A model generated the notes under the pieces. The model did not search any database and had not been told where the DNA came from. It was given only the letters and a program-made list of their open reading frames with translations. The position numbers were made by a program, and so were the translations under genes. Below, piece after piece: positions 63,630 to 64,000 of a DNA stretch of 64,000 bases; position 1 is the first letter of the stretch; each line of letters opens with the position of its first letter. This DNA comes from an uncultured Tolumonas sp. (GTDB lineage: Bacteria > Pseudomonadota > Gammaproteobacteria > Enterobacterales > Aeromonadaceae): NCBI RefSeq assembly GCF_963676665.1, contig NZ_OY781378.1, positions 1,541,655 to 1,605,654 on the forward strand, read 5' to 3'.

Positions 63630-63682
63630 TGTCATATACCCCCTTAATGTTCATTTAATTAAGGGGCGTTTTAGGGGGTATT

Positions 63683-64000
63683 ATGTTTCGTTTGTTTTTC
63701 CCTTTTATTTTTTTGTCTTTGATGTTTTCTGCAACAGCATCTGCCAGTCTTGCTAGTGTTCCAGCTCGTGAAACTTGGTCATTAGCTACTGATGACGTTA
63801 TATCTATTAATCAAGCTGCTCGTACTGCGACTGGTCGTGTTTATTTGGCTGCTTCGGATGGTGTTCTTTTTCGTGCCACTGCAACTACTACTGCTGATGC
63901 GTTACTTGGTGTTGCTGAAACTTCATTGACGGGGGGTAAAGGTAATCCGTGGTTAACTGCTGCGCTTGCTGCTGCTGGTCTTTCTTATGAGGCGTATAAG
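63683..64000 (+). CDS. Adsorption protein (pIII-like; copy 2, 3'-partial)
   Basis: Copy of the start of 57456-58844; the window ends after 106 codons. The signal peptide and ribosome site are unchanged. Confidence 0.8.
   Translation, partial: MFRLFFPFIFLSLMFSATASASLASVPARETWSLATDDVISINQAARTATGRVYLAASDGVLFRATATTTADALLGVAETSLTGGKGNPWLTAALAAAGLSYEAYK

Larger units (their letters stand above)
60084..64000. mobile_element. Filamentous prophage, copy 2 (cut by window edge)
   Basis: Same genome in tandem, offset 6228 up to about 62880 and 6227 after a 1-nt deletion. Apart from that deletion I saw no difference in the coding regions compared. The copy continues beyond the window. Confidence 0.93.

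Overview
The window looks like a chromosomal segment of a gammaproteobacterium of moderate GC, probably Aeromonadales and perhaps Tolumonas-like. That guess rests on moderate GC, E. coli-like gene order (pgsA-glyW-cysT-leuZ, nagZ-ycfP-ndh, pyrD-zapC, metG/mrp with udk-dcd) and products close to the E. coli proteins; the genus is not proven by the sequence. The window holds a tailed prophage, about 30 kb of core chromosome, and a filamentous prophage in tandem at the chromosome dimer-resolution site.

1-21.6 kb: right-hand part of a contractile-tailed prophage. A DarB-like methylase/helicase (cut by the window edge) is followed by portal, tail-tube-like, tail-lysozyme, baseplate and tail-fibre genes. 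The tail cassette ends in a complete diversity-generating retroelement (DGR) in the order target gene with variable repeat (VR) - avd - template repeat (TR) - reverse transcriptase. VR and TR align without gaps. Over 96 bp, 12 of 21 TR adenines are changed in VR and none of the 75 other bases is, which is the signature of adenine-mutagenic retrohoming. An 8-bp-stem/GAGA-loop hairpin lies just beyond VR. A divergent regulator pair around an 18-bp palindrome closes the prophage next to the tRNA-Leu 3' end.

21.6-53.85 kb: core genes. These are tRNA-Leu/Cys/Gly, pgsA, uvrC, uvrY, pepN, pyrD, zapC, pheA, nagZ, ycfP, ndh, satP, ldhA, an ethanolamine block (eutC, eutB, permease, AraC regulator), a small gene under a near-perfect LexA box, roxA, a DsbA-like oxidoreductase, metG, mrp, udk, dcd, a YciT-like regulator, an HD-domain gene, azoR, an aromatic aminotransferase, and a 432-aa tyrosine recombinase ending about 70 bp before a dif-like site.

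53.85-64 kb: a 6228-bp filamentous phage genome (Inoviridae, CTX-like) integrated at dif in tandem. The first copy is complete and the second runs off the window. Genes: RHH repressor candidate, gpII-type replication protein, ssDNA-binding protein, small membrane/minor coat proteins, major coat, adsorption protein, pVI-like protein and Zot/pI. Two inverted dif-like sites near the left end can pair on single-stranded DNA into a folded attP. The second copy differs by a 1-nt deletion that breaks its ssDNA-binding protein gene.
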